From: Mycobacterium angelicum | GTDB lineage: Bacteria > Actinomycetota > Actinomycetes > Mycobacteriales > Mycobacteriaceae | Length of the DNA stretch: 64,000 nt | Assembly (NCBI RefSeq): GCF_002086155.1 | Contig: NZ_MVHE01000004.1 | Location: forward strand, 186,001-250,000 | Direction of reading: 5' to 3' | In this document: one piece after another, positions 35,899-43,491 of the stretch | How positions within the stretch are numbered: the first letter of the stretch is position 1 | Layout of the letters: every line of letters starts with the position of its first letter | Program-made: the position numbers and the translations under genes | Notes under the pieces: model-generated | Databases searched by the model: none | Told to the model about the DNA's origin: nothing | What the model saw: only the letters and a program-made list of their open reading frames with translations

Positions 35899-36677
35899 TG
35901 CAGGAAATCGACTTTCGACATTTTGAGTTGACCGCCGTCCCGCGTGATGCCGACGCTGAGCCGCCACACGATAGGAGGCCGAGTTGTGTTGTCTGCAGTG
36001 ATGACATCCGATTTCGCCGCGACGAGCACAACCGCCGAATCATCGCTCAGCGACTCGACGGCAACGGCTTCCACGGTGGCCTTGCTGCTTGCCTTCGATT
36101 CCTCCGCTTGCTTGACCATAAGGCCTGACATCACTGACATTTGGCTCTTGAAGTCGCCCGTGGAGTCGTCGATGATGCGCTGGAAATCCTCCCTGGCGTG
36201 GTTGGCGTCGATCGACATCAGCAGCGTGACGCCTTGGCGGGCTGCTGCGCTGAACTCAGCGGCGAGCTGCCGTTTGTGCACGGTGGTTCGGTGCTGCCAC
36301 ACCACGTAACCGCTCGCGGCGACGCAAGCGGTGACTAGCACGATGCCGACGCCCGCGGCGACTGTTGTCCGTCCCGGGCGTCGGAGCCACCCCGGTCGGC
36401 TCGGACGCCGTAGCCGTAACCGGGCCAACTTTGCGCGGCGCTGCTCGCCATCTGAGGAGGCGGCTTCATCGGTTTCGGCTGCCTCGCGCAGCCTTTCCAG
36501 GCGCGCCCGAGCCGCCTGCGCGCGTGCCTCAGCCCTGGCAACCTCGTCTTGCGCGTCCGCTTCCGAAATGGGCGCCGGGTCATCAGAATGGTCGACGTCG
36601 GGCCTCTCCGGATCGTGCACAGAGAAGCAGCCTATCACTTTTGGCCGCGGCTCAACGCCGTCATCGAGCGGCTTCAT
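35895..36677 (-). CDS. MCE-associated membrane protein with coiled-coil N-terminus, second copy
   Basis: 260 residues from the only ATG; the frame is open to a TTG at 36782, but that would overlap a putative promoter repeat. The N-terminal half is acidic with a coiled coil (ARAEARAQAARARLERLREA). The helix is around TVAAGVGIVLVTACVAASGYV. The outside domain has SIDANHAREDFQRIIDDSTGDFKSQM and ends MSKVDFLQ. It is a paralogue of 17728-18546. Confidence 0.85.
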   Translation of the reverse strand: MKPLDDGVEPRPKVIGCFSVHDPERPDVDHSDDPAPISEADAQDEVARAEARAQAARARLERLREAAETDEAASSDGEQRRAKLARLRLRRPSRPGWLRRPGRTTVAAGVGIVLVTACVAASGYVVWQHRTTVHKRQLAAEFSAAARQGVTLLMSIDANHAREDFQRIIDDSTGDFKSQMSVMSGLMVKQAEESKASSKATVEAVAVESLSDDSAVVLVAAKSDVITADNTTRPPIVWRLSVGITRDGGQLKMSKVDFLQ

Positions 36678-36774
36678 TAGCGGCTCTACATGCGGAAATG
36701 CTCGCTCGTCGGGGCATAAGGGCGCGCGGGTTTCGGACGAACCCGGGGTGGGCGGCAATTGCCTGAAGGTTATC

Positions 36775-36791
36775 TTCTCCAATTGCGAGAA
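36775..36791. promoter_or_regulatory. Inverted repeat TTCTC-N7-GAGAA, second copy
   Basis: TTCTC-CAATTGC-GAGAA stands between the MCE-associated gene (start 36677) and the secreted-protein gene at 36815. The seven-base spacer matches that at 34929-34945. It is a candidate operator or promoter element. Confidence 0.35.
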
Positions 36792-36814
36792 TTTTCTTTT
36801 CAGGTTCTTTTTAA

Positions 36815-37234
36815 ATGTGGCAAAGTAATTGGGTGCGATTAATCGTGGCGGTGGTGGCCGCGCTACTCGGCACCGGTGTGCTGGCTGCGCCGTCGTCCAT
36901 GGCCGAGCCGACCGTCTGCGACTATCCCGCCTGCACCCCCGGCATCATGGCGCATCAGGTGCTCGGCGCGCCGTGCGACAACACCACCTACTACGCCTTC
37001 GGTGTCGACGACAGCGTCGTCCCTCCCGCCGGACAGCCCGGACGGCTGATGTTCTGCGGTTCGCCGAGGAAATACCAGCCGCGGTGGTTCCGGTCCCCTC
37101 CAATGGCCGGAGTCAAGGACGAGGGCGCGCCGTGCCAGAACTACCAGAACTACGTCGCCCAGGCGCCCGATGGTCTGTTTCTGATCTGCTTTGCCCACGA
37201 CGGCATGATGAGCTGGGTCCGCGCCGACACGTAG
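36815..37234 (+). CDS. Secreted Cys-rich protein, function unknown
   Basis: 139 residues from an ATG in an AT-rich stretch. The Sec signal reads VRLIVAVVAALLGTGVLAA with a cut near SMAEP. The mature part has six Cys (DYPAC, GAPC, FCGS, APCQ, LICF, plus one near the start) and Trp/Tyr-rich segments. I do not recognise the fold. It is convergent with the TetR gene at 37242, only seven bases away. Confidence 0.72.
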   Translation: MWQSNWVRLIVAVVAALLGTGVLAAPSSMAEPTVCDYPACTPGIMAHQVLGAPCDNTTYYAFGVDDSVVPPAGQPGRLMFCGSPRKYQPRWFRSPPMAGVKDEGAPCQNYQNYVAQAPDGLFLICFAHDGMMSWVRADT

Positions 37235-37241
37235 CAGGCCG

Positions 37242-37838
37242 CTAAGCCTCGGGCGCGCCGATGAGGCGGTGTGTGATCCGCAGCAGCTGTGCACGCAGGG
37301 TGTCGTCGTCCACATCGGCTACCAGGGGATGCATGACGCCGACGGCGATAGCGCCCGAAAGCACCGCCGCCGACACCCGCGCATCCTCGGACGTATCGTC
37401 GACCAGCACGCCGTAGAGACGGCGAATGAACTGTTGAAATTGCTCCTGCTCGGCCAGCAGCCGCACCACAACGGGATCGAACTGCAGGGTGCTCGCCGCG
37501 CCGCGACGCTCAATGGCCATGTCGATGACCCGGCCCAGCAAGACCTCGCGCGCCCGGGGAAAATCGTCGTGGGCCTCGGCCGCCTCCAGCGCCTCCTCCA
37601 AGCCGCCGAGTTCGCGCTCCGTGAGCGCGACGACGATTTGCTCCTTGGTCTTGAACTGGTGGTAGACAGCCGCTTTCGTGACACCGATGGCGTCGGCGAT
37701 CATCTGCAGCGAGGTGCCGCCGACACCGTGCTCGGCGATCAGTTTCAGCGCGGCGTCCAGGATGCGCGTCTGTGCGGGGCTGCGCGCGATGAACCGGAAC
37801 TGGCTGCGGGCTTGCTTAGAAACCACACGAGACACCAC
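37242..37838 (-). CDS. TetR-family transcriptional regulator
   Basis: 198 residues from a GTG; further GTGs in frame follow closely. The DNA-binding domain is RSPAQTRILDAALKLIAEHG...TSLQMIADAIGVTKAAVYHQFKTKEQI, the classic TetR HTH. The rest is helical and variable. It is divergent from a four-gene membrane operon, and two copies of a perfect palindrome lie between them. It therefore probably represses itself and that operon, released by an unknown ligand. Confidence 0.92.
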   Translation of the reverse strand: MVSRVVSKQARSQFRFIARSPAQTRILDAALKLIAEHGVGGTSLQMIADAIGVTKAAVYHQFKTKEQIVVALTERELGGLEEALEAAEAHDDFPRAREVLLGRVIDMAIERRGAASTLQFDPVVVRLLAEQEQFQQFIRRLYGVLVDDTSEDARVSAAVLSGAIAVGVMHPLVADVDDDTLRAQLLRITHRLIGAPEA

Positions 37839-37848
37839 ACCGAGAGCC

Positions 37849-37862
37849 TAGCCGATCGGCTA
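37849..37862. promoter_or_regulatory. TetR operator 1, TAGCCGATCGGCTA
   Basis: Perfect 14-bp palindrome between the TetR gene and the divergent membrane operon. An identical copy lies 26 bp further. Two copies with two-and-a-half turns of spacing suggest two dimers on one DNA face or close to it. Confidence 0.8.
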
Positions 37863-37874
37863 TTGACCCCTAGC

Positions 37875-37888
37875 TAGCCGATCGGCTA
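37875..37888. promoter_or_regulatory. TetR operator 2, TAGCCGATCGGCTA
   Basis: Identical to the palindrome at 37849. It ends 43 bp before the start of the membrane protein gene. The sequence CTAGCTAGCC overlaps its left side. Confidence 0.8.
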
Positions 37889-37931
37889 CTTTCGGCTCAC
37901 GGGCGGATGATCACGCCGGAGGGAGCCACCG

Positions 37932-38687
37932 ATGCCCAAGATCGGCGAGGCAAGCAGCGCGCGCAGACGAATCGATGGTGAGCTGATCCTGCTGTGGACG
38001 CTGCCCGCGACGGTGCTGATCTGGATCTCGGCGTTTTTTCTGTTTCCCGGCTTTGTTCCGCCCATGTCGCCGACGATGTCGGCGGAACAGGTCGCGGCGT
38101 TCTATCGGGAAAACCCGTCGGGCGTCCGTTACAGCATGATTCTGTTCAACTGGTTCGGCGCAGGCCTCATCCCGATCCTGGCGCTGATCGTGATGCAGAT
38201 CCGGAGGATGGCCCATCGCACGCCGATCTTCTCCTACGCGATGCTGGGCTGCGTGGCCGGCGGTCCCACCTTGTTTCTCATCGCCGATGTCTGCTGGCTG
38301 CTGGCCGCCTTTCGCCCGGAACGAAGCCCCGAGCTTACGCAGTTGCTCAACGATTTCGCCTGGGTCACCTTCACGGTCTTGGTTCCGTTTTTGATCGGGC
38401 AAAGCGTGATTCTTGCCCTGGCAATCTATTTCGATGATCCTGCCAAGCTTGTATTGCCGCGCTGGGTGGCCCACTTCAATCTCCTCATTGCGGCGGCTCT
38501 GATGCCGGCGGCATTCGTCGGCGTGACGTTGTCCGGCCCGCTGGCGTGGGACGGTTGGTTGTCGTTTTGGTTGAAGAATGCCGCCATCGGTGTCTGGGTC
38601 GTCGTGATGGGCGTCGTCCTGGGGCGCGCGGTGTATCGGGAGCGCGCCGAGATCCAAAGGAGCGCAGGCGAACTGGGCAGCGCATGA
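37932..38687 (+). CDS. Multi-pass membrane protein, function unknown
   Basis: 251 residues with about seven predicted membrane helices, the first near residues 18-40. GGAGG is upstream of the ATG. No conserved metal or nucleotide motif is visible. It resembles the next gene in hydrophobic layout and in local sequence (LAWDGWLSFWL here and LAWNGQIAWWL there), so both may be an old tandem duplication. First gene of the TetR-controlled operon that ends with oxidase-subunit-like genes. Confidence 0.8.
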   Translation: MPKIGEASSARRRIDGELILLWTLPATVLIWISAFFLFPGFVPPMSPTMSAEQVAAFYRENPSGVRYSMILFNWFGAGLIPILALIVMQIRRMAHRTPIFSYAMLGCVAGGPTLFLIADVCWLLAAFRPERSPELTQLLNDFAWVTFTVLVPFLIGQSVILALAIYFDDPAKLVLPRWVAHFNLLIAAALMPAAFVGVTLSGPLAWDGWLSFWLKNAAIGVWVVVMGVVLGRAVYRERAEIQRSAGELGSA

Positions 38688-39418
38688 TGCATCGCCGGAT
38701 CGCCTGGCAGCTGCGGCACAACCCCAAGCGCGAGCTGTGGCTGGCGTGGTGGATCATGGTGGTCTTCTACAACCTCTTCTTTCCGATGGTGTTCGTGGTG
38801 GCGCAAGTCCAGCCCCCGCCGCAGCCGACCTCAGACCTTGCGACGCAGGTCCATTGGTTCCATGAACGACAGCTGGGAATACCGATCGGATTAGGGGTCG
38901 TATTCGCCATCACCGGCATGACCGCGGTAAACAATGCGCTCATTGCGTATTCGATGCGTCGCATGTCGGTCAGTCGCGCTTTCGGGTATACGTATCTGCT
39001 CATCTACTCGCTCAGCGCGGTTCCGGGCCTGCTGCTGCTCTGCATTGCGCTGGTCGTCGGAACGCTGCGGCCCGAGCGAGATCCTCGGGCGATCGGCTGG
39101 CTCTACGACTTCGCCTTCTTGTCTTTCGACGGAACCATGGGTGTGTTCCTGATCGGCTCGCTGATCTGGATGGCCGCGATTCTGATCGACAAGAATCGGG
39201 TGTTTCCCAAATGGTTCGGCTACCTCAACCTGTGCAACGCGCTCACCGAGGTTGTCGTGGCGCCGTGCTGGCTCTTCCAGCGTGGCGTATTGGCCTGGAA
39301 TGGACAGATCGCTTGGTGGCTGGACATGGTCGTGTTCGGCATTTACCAAGTCACGTTTATCGTCATGCTCTCTCAGATGATCCGGCGCGAAGACTTTGGT
39401 ACCGGGCCCCTACCATGA
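38684..39418 (+). CDS. Multi-pass membrane protein, paralogue of preceding gene
   Basis: 244 residues from an ATG overlapping the stop of the previous gene (ATGA). About six to seven helices. The short segments YDFAFLSFDGTMG and VLAWNGQIAWWLDMVVFG match positions in the previous protein. No enzyme motif is visible. It overlaps the next gene by ATGA as well, so four genes are tightly coupled. Confidence 0.8.
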   Translation: MMHRRIAWQLRHNPKRELWLAWWIMVVFYNLFFPMVFVVAQVQPPPQPTSDLATQVHWFHERQLGIPIGLGVVFAITGMTAVNNALIAYSMRRMSVSRAFGYTYLLIYSLSAVPGLLLLCIALVVGTLRPERDPRAIGWLYDFAFLSFDGTMGVFLIGSLIWMAAILIDKNRVFPKWFGYLNLCNALTEVVVAPCWLFQRGVLAWNGQIAWWLDMVVFGIYQVTFIVMLSQMIRREDFGTGPLP

Positions 39419-39993
39419 CCGACCTCGCAGATGAGAGGAAGCTCGCCAAATTCGTGCCGGGTCAGCCGGACATGTGGGCTTTCGTATTGTTCGAAACATT
39501 GGTCTTCACCGGTTATTTCGGCTTCTACCTGTTCTATCGCGCCCGAAGCCCCGAGCTGTTCCTGCACGCCCAGGCGCATCTGGACCTACGCATCGGTGTT
39601 TTCAACACCCTCGTCTTGCTGCTCAGTTCCTGGTCGGTGGCGCGGTGTGTCCAGTCGTCGCGCGCCGGCGCCTACCGGGCGGCGCACAGAGACGTCTATG
39701 TCACCGCCGCATGCGCCGCAATATTCTTGTTTTTCAAGGTTTTCGAGTGGACTCGATTGGTCGGCACGGGAAACGGGCCGGACAGCAACGACTTCTTCAC
39801 CTACTACTTCTTTCTCACCGGAATACACTTCGTGCACTTGCTGATTGGCTTCGTCGTCCTGGTTGTCATCGTCTATCAGCTCCGCAGTCCGGCCCGGCGA
39901 TCCCAGGAGCTGGTCGAAACGTGCGCTACCTACTGGCACACCGTCGACTTCCTGTGGGTGCTTATTTTCGCGCTGTTGTACGTGGTGAGGTGA
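39415..39993 (+). CDS. Cytochrome c oxidase subunit III-like (NorE-like) protein
   Basis: 192 residues with five predicted helices, the length of NorE/short CoxC proteins. Family motifs are DMWAFVLFETLVFTGYFGFYL at the start, FKVFEW, GIHFVHLLIGFVVL and YWHTVDFLWVLIFALLY at the end. In heme-copper oxidases subunit III contacts the catalytic subunit I, but no subunit I or II is in this window. NorE proteins go with nitric oxide reductases. Overlaps the previous gene (ATGA). Confidence 0.88.
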   Translation: MTDLADERKLAKFVPGQPDMWAFVLFETLVFTGYFGFYLFYRARSPELFLHAQAHLDLRIGVFNTLVLLLSSWSVARCVQSSRAGAYRAAHRDVYVTAACAAIFLFFKVFEWTRLVGTGNGPDSNDFFTYYFFLTGIHFVHLLIGFVVLVVIVYQLRSPARRSQELVETCATYWHTVDFLWVLIFALLYVVR

Positions 39994-39999
39994 TCGGTG

Positions 40000-40284
40000 A
40001 TGTTGAAATTCAACAAGAGGCTGCTGGTCGTCTGGCTGATCCTGGCGGGGTTGACGCTGGCCTATCTGTGGATTGACCATTCGGTGGATGGATCGCTGAG
40101 ACCTAGTGTGGTGGTCACCTCGAGCGTGATCGTGATCGCTCTTATCAAGGTGCGCATCATCTTTCGGGAGTTTATGGAAGTGCGCCAAGCTCCCACCTTG
40201 CTGTGCCGCCTCACGGACGCCTGGGTCGTGCTGATCGGCGTGAGTCTCTTTACTTGCTACATCGTCGGGTTGACGCTCGCGTAG
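40000..40284 (+). CDS. Cytochrome oxidase subunit IV-like (NorF/Cox-IV type) small membrane protein
   Basis: 94 residues with three helices. The layout, LLVVWLILAGLTLAYLW, then VVTSSVIVIALIKVRIIFREFMEVR, then WVVLIGVSLFTCYIVG, fits prokaryotic oxidase subunit IV/NorF. The KVRIIFREFMEVR segment is the family's most recognisable part. GAGG precedes the ATG. Last gene of the TetR operon. Confidence 0.83.
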   Translation: MLKFNKRLLVVWLILAGLTLAYLWIDHSVDGSLRPSVVVTSSVIVIALIKVRIIFREFMEVRQAPTLLCRLTDAWVVLIGVSLFTCYIVGLTLA

Positions 40285-40815
40285 CTGGGCGTCCGCGTCG
40301 TCACATCCGCCACACTGGCCCTGCCCGACAGGCACCACCCGTTGTGCCCGCATCACAGCGACAATTCGGGTCGTTCCGCCGATTTGTCGCTGACAGGTGG
40401 GCAATTCGTGTGCCGGCCGGAGCTTAGATTCGAGTAGCTCGGAGGGCTTCGGCCCGGTGCCCGATCGGCCGCCTGCGTCGCTGCCCGGAATTGCCCGTGT
40501 CACAGCGACAATGGGTGGATTCCGCCGGCGATCCCGGTGTCTTCCGCCGATTTGTCGCTGATATGTGGGCAATTCGTCCGTTTCCGGCACGGGTGGTCGG
40601 GGGGCCGGGCGTAATGACCGTCGGCTGTCGAATCCGCCGACTGCTTCGCTACCCGCAATTGCCCACTACACAGCGACAATTGTTGTCTTCCAGTCGATTT
40701 GTCGCGAAGATGCGGGCACTCCGGGTGCCCGCCGACGCAGGGGCTCGAGTGGTTCCTGTTACTACTGCGACACGGCGGCCCGGCGCTTGACTCACGCCCA
40801 ATCGGCCCCAACTGC
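40285..40815. repeat. 531-bp intergenic region with three diverged copies of a palindromic repeat
   Basis: Each unit has a left arm (ATTGCCC, then CAGCGACAA) and a right arm (TTGTCGCTG, then GGGCAATT) around a loop of 14-35 bp. Copies lie at about 40341-40408, 40487-40576 and 40654-40722. The arms are the reverse complement of each other, so each could fold as a hairpin. Units recur about every 150-165 bp, with similar intervening sequence (CGCTGCCCG or CGCTACCCG before the left arm). No real gene is seen; frames that cross it just translate the repeat. The third copy is most diverged on its right arm. Confidence 0.8.
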
Positions 40816-42084
40816 CTAACCCGTCGGCGTGAAGGTGAGGTGGAGTTCGCTGAGCCCGCGCAGGATGTACGTCGGCTCGTAGGTGTAGCGACGATCGCCA
40901 CTAGGCCCGTGTTTGACCTCGCTGATCCGGATGTCGGCCATGCGGTCGAGAATGCGTTCGATGGAGACCCGGCCCTCCACGCGCGCGAGCGGTCCCCCCG
41001 GGCAGGAGTGCACCCCGCGCGCGAACGCCATGTGCTCGCGGACATTCTTGCGGTCGACGCGGAACTCGTGCGGGTTCTCGAATTTCCGCGGGTCGCGGTT
41101 GGCGGCGCCCGGCAGCACCATCACAACGGTGCCGGCGGGGATGTCGACACCGCCGATCGTGGTGCGCCTGCGAGCGAGTCGCGAATCGCACTTGACGGGA
41201 CTTTCCATGCGCAGCGATTCCTCGATGAAGTTCGGGATCAGGCTGCGGTCGTCACGCAACTGTTGCTGGATCTCGGGCCGGTCGCCCAGCACCTGCAGCG
41301 CGGCGCTGAGCAGCTTGGCGGTGGTTTCCTGGCCCGCGGCGAAAAGGAATGTGGCCGTGCGCACTACGTCGATGACCTCGGGTGTGGAGCCGTCGGGATA
41401 CTTCGCCGTCGCCATCGGGGTCAGCACGTCTTCGCGTGGCTTGCGTCGTCGGTCTTCGATGTAAGAACAGAACTTTTCGTCGAGCCACACCAGCGGGTTG
41501 ACACCGACAGACTCATGGTCCAACGCGCCTACCTGCCCGGCGCCTAACACGTTGCGAAAGTCTTTGTGGTCGTCCTCCGGAACACCGAGCAAGTCCGCGA
41601 TGACCAGTGTGGCAAAGGGTTTGGAGTATTCGGAGATGAACTCGCACTGCCCGTTGCCGAGGAATTCTTCGAGTTGCCGGTCGGCGAGGCGCCACATGAA
41701 CTTCTCGTTCTGCTTGAGCCGGCTCGGTGTCAGCAGCTTGCTGAGCACCGACCGCGCCTTCGTGTGGTCTGGGGGGTCCATGGTGACCATGTGCTCGAAC
41801 ATCGGAAAGTAGCTGCGGTGCTGGTCGATCTGCGCGCTGATGTCGTCGCCGTCGGGTTGGAAAGGCAGCGGCGGGAATGGGCCGCCCAGCGCGACGATAT
41901 TCGAGAACGTTTCGGGGTCCTTGTAGACCTCGTTTGCTTCTTCGTGCCCAGTGACGGCGACGACCCCGTAGTGCGGCAGCTGGAGCACCGGGTTCTGGCT
42001 GCGCAGGTAGTCGAAGTAGGGGTGTGGATCCGGTACCAGGGATGGGTCGGTGAAGAAGTCGATCGACTCGTAGGTGCTGGTCAT
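40816..42084 (-). CDS. Cytochrome P450
   Basis: 422 residues. I-helix AAGQETT, K-helix ExxR in FIEESLRMESP, and heme loop MAFARGVHSCPGGPLAR, the Cys near residue 365. The sequence has the CYP-class layout of soluble bacterial P450s. The substrate is not predictable. It is divergent from a TetR gene, with a 20-bp inverted repeat between them, so it is probably controlled by that regulator. No ferredoxin lies next to it; it may use one of the others in this window. Confidence 0.92.
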   Translation of the reverse strand: MTSTYESIDFFTDPSLVPDPHPYFDYLRSQNPVLQLPHYGVVAVTGHEEANEVYKDPETFSNIVALGGPFPPLPFQPDGDDISAQIDQHRSYFPMFEHMVTMDPPDHTKARSVLSKLLTPSRLKQNEKFMWRLADRQLEEFLGNGQCEFISEYSKPFATLVIADLLGVPEDDHKDFRNVLGAGQVGALDHESVGVNPLVWLDEKFCSYIEDRRRKPREDVLTPMATAKYPDGSTPEVIDVVRTATFLFAAGQETTAKLLSAALQVLGDRPEIQQQLRDDRSLIPNFIEESLRMESPVKCDSRLARRRTTIGGVDIPAGTVVMVLPGAANRDPRKFENPHEFRVDRKNVREHMAFARGVHSCPGGPLARVEGRVSIERILDRMADIRISEVKHGPSGDRRYTYEPTYILRGLSELHLTFTPTG

Positions 42085-42162
42085 TACATGCGCCTCCCGG
42101 AGCTGGATTGCCGCAGTTTGTACCGGCGGCCAGAGCTACCGCCGCCCCGAATCCGATAGTTG

Positions 42163-42182
42163 TGCTGAGCACCTGCTTAGCA
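42163..42182. promoter_or_regulatory. Putative TetR operator TGCTGAGC-ACCT-GCTTAGCA
   Basis: Inverted repeat with 7 of 8 arm bases matching, between the P450 gene and the divergent TetR gene. It is the only strong palindrome in the 183-bp gap. Confidence 0.62.
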
Positions 42183-42267
42183 TGGCGGTAATGTCGTGGT
42201 CAAGGTCATGTGCCGGCGACAGTACGATCGGCATGATCGACATGCGATTTGGGGAGTTAGTAGCGAG

Positions 42268-42981
42268 ATGACATCGGCCCGCAGGATCGGCGCGCCGGAC
42301 GCGAAGAATCGCGGCCGGCTGCTCGACGCGGCCGAGCAATTGATGATCGAAGAGGGCTACGCCGCCGTGACATCGCGCCGGCTCGCGAACAAAGCCGGTC
42401 TGAAACCCCAGCTGGTGCACTATTACTTCCGCACCATGGACGAGTTGTTCGTGGCGGTCTTCCGCCGCCGCGCCGAAGAGGGTCTTCAGATACAGGCGCA
42501 GGCCCTGGCGTCGCCACAGCCGTTGTGGGCGCTGTGGCGATTCGGCACGGATCCCGCTTTCACCCGGATTTCGATGGAGTTCATGGCGCTGGCGAATCAC
42601 CGCAAGGAAATGCGGGCCGAAATCGCTTACTACGCTGAGCGTTTCCGCGAGGCAGAGCGGCAAGCGGTGACGAGCGCGCTGCAGCGTTACGGCTCGGTCC
42701 TTGGGGGAGACCGCGACGACGTGCCGCCGGTGGTATGGGCGGTGCTGATGAGCAGCCTGTCGCGGATGCTGGTGCTGGAGCAGGCGGTGGGCATGTCGGC
42801 CGGTCACGCCGAAACCTTGGAGCTGGTGGAGAGTTATCTGCGCCGCCTCGAAGGCGAGCCGCAGCCGATTGCGGGTGTACCAGAGGCCTGGGTGGTTCAC
42901 CAGTTCCGGATCGAGCAGAGCACGCCCTTGGGCCCGTCCTTGGACACGACGACGGCCCCGTCCACCGACAGGTCGCAATGA
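42268..42981 (+). CDS. TetR-family transcriptional regulator
   Basis: 237 residues from an ATG with GGGGAG upstream. The HTH is NRGRLLDAAEQLMIEEGYAAVTSRRLANKAGLKPQLVHYYFRTMDELF. The C-terminal domain is helical. The last 28 residues are read from DNA that also encodes, on the other strand, the C-terminus of the secreted protein at 42897; the overlap is 85 bp. The regulated gene is probably the divergent P450. Confidence 0.9.
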   Translation: MTSARRIGAPDAKNRGRLLDAAEQLMIEEGYAAVTSRRLANKAGLKPQLVHYYFRTMDELFVAVFRRRAEEGLQIQAQALASPQPLWALWRFGTDPAFTRISMEFMALANHRKEMRAEIAYYAERFREAERQAVTSALQRYGSVLGGDRDDVPPVVWAVLMSSLSRMLVLEQAVGMSAGHAETLELVESYLRRLEGEPQPIAGVPEAWVVHQFRIEQSTPLGPSLDTTTAPSTDRSQ

Positions 42982-43328
42982 AACTGCGGCGTGCCGGGCT
43001 CGGGACCGGTGTTGACGACAACCATGGCCCAGTATTCGGGTTTCGCTAAATTCAGTTCGTAGCTCCACGGTTTGTCCGGCGCGATGTCGGCCTGAACGTT
43101 GGGGGTGAAGCGGTAGGGATCGTGGCTGTAGTCGGAGAAGATCGCTGGTTCTTGATCGATGTAATAGATGTTGGCGTAGATGGGATTCTTCGCGGTGATC
43201 GAGTACTTGACGTGATGCATGACCGGGTCATCGGCATGCGCCCGTCCGGTGCTTACCAGTAAGCCCGCCCCCGCTATGAAGACAGCGACCAACATCGCAG
43301 AGACCGCGCGCAACAACCTGTACATCAT
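42897..43328 (-). CDS. Small secreted protein, MmpS-like layout
   Basis: 143 residues. A signal peptide or anchor (LLRAVSAMLVAVFIAGAGLL) ends near AHADD. The mature domain of about 105 residues ends with FHCDLSVDGAVVVSKDGPKGVLCSIRNW. This C-terminal beta-strand pattern recalls MmpS proteins but the order of Cys differs. The final 85 bp overlap the 3' end of the convergent TetR gene, so both proteins depend on the same DNA there. Confidence 0.72.
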   Translation of the reverse strand: MMYRLLRAVSAMLVAVFIAGAGLLVSTGRAHADDPVMHHVKYSITAKNPIYANIYYIDQEPAIFSDYSHDPYRFTPNVQADIAPDKPWSYELNLAKPEYWAMVVVNTGPEPGTPQFHCDLSVDGAVVVSKDGPKGVLCSIRNW

Positions 43329-43454
43329 GTCGCTCCTCTAGCTTCCGGGCGCGGACTGGCGGTCCGGTCCCATAGCCGTGCAAAGAATGCTATCGCCTCG
43401 TTTGGCGAAAGTCCGCTGCAGCCGTTGCCAGGTGCGTTGCGGTCAACCCCCTTA

Positions 43455-43469
43455 GAGAATAGTATTCTC
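43455..43469. promoter_or_regulatory. Putative operator GAGAAT-AGT-ATTCTC (perfect palindrome)
   Basis: Second perfect copy of the recurring site, 22 bp upstream of the amidohydrolase start and directly before its AAGGAGG ribosome site. The position fits a repressor that blocks transcription or a promoter-overlapping site. Confidence 0.65.
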
Positions 43470-43491
43470 ATAAATCGCGAAGGAGGATTTC

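Noticed and set aside
36787..36801. A further GAGAAT-TTT-CTTTTC site
   Set aside because: Two mismatches in the right arm and it overlaps the TTCTC-N7-GAGAA repeat in an AT-rich run, so chance is likely.
39586..40590. A 334-codon minus-strand frame over the NorE/NorF-like genes and the repeat region
   Set aside because: Its N-terminal part just translates the repeat (QRQIGG units) and the rest is antisense of real genes.
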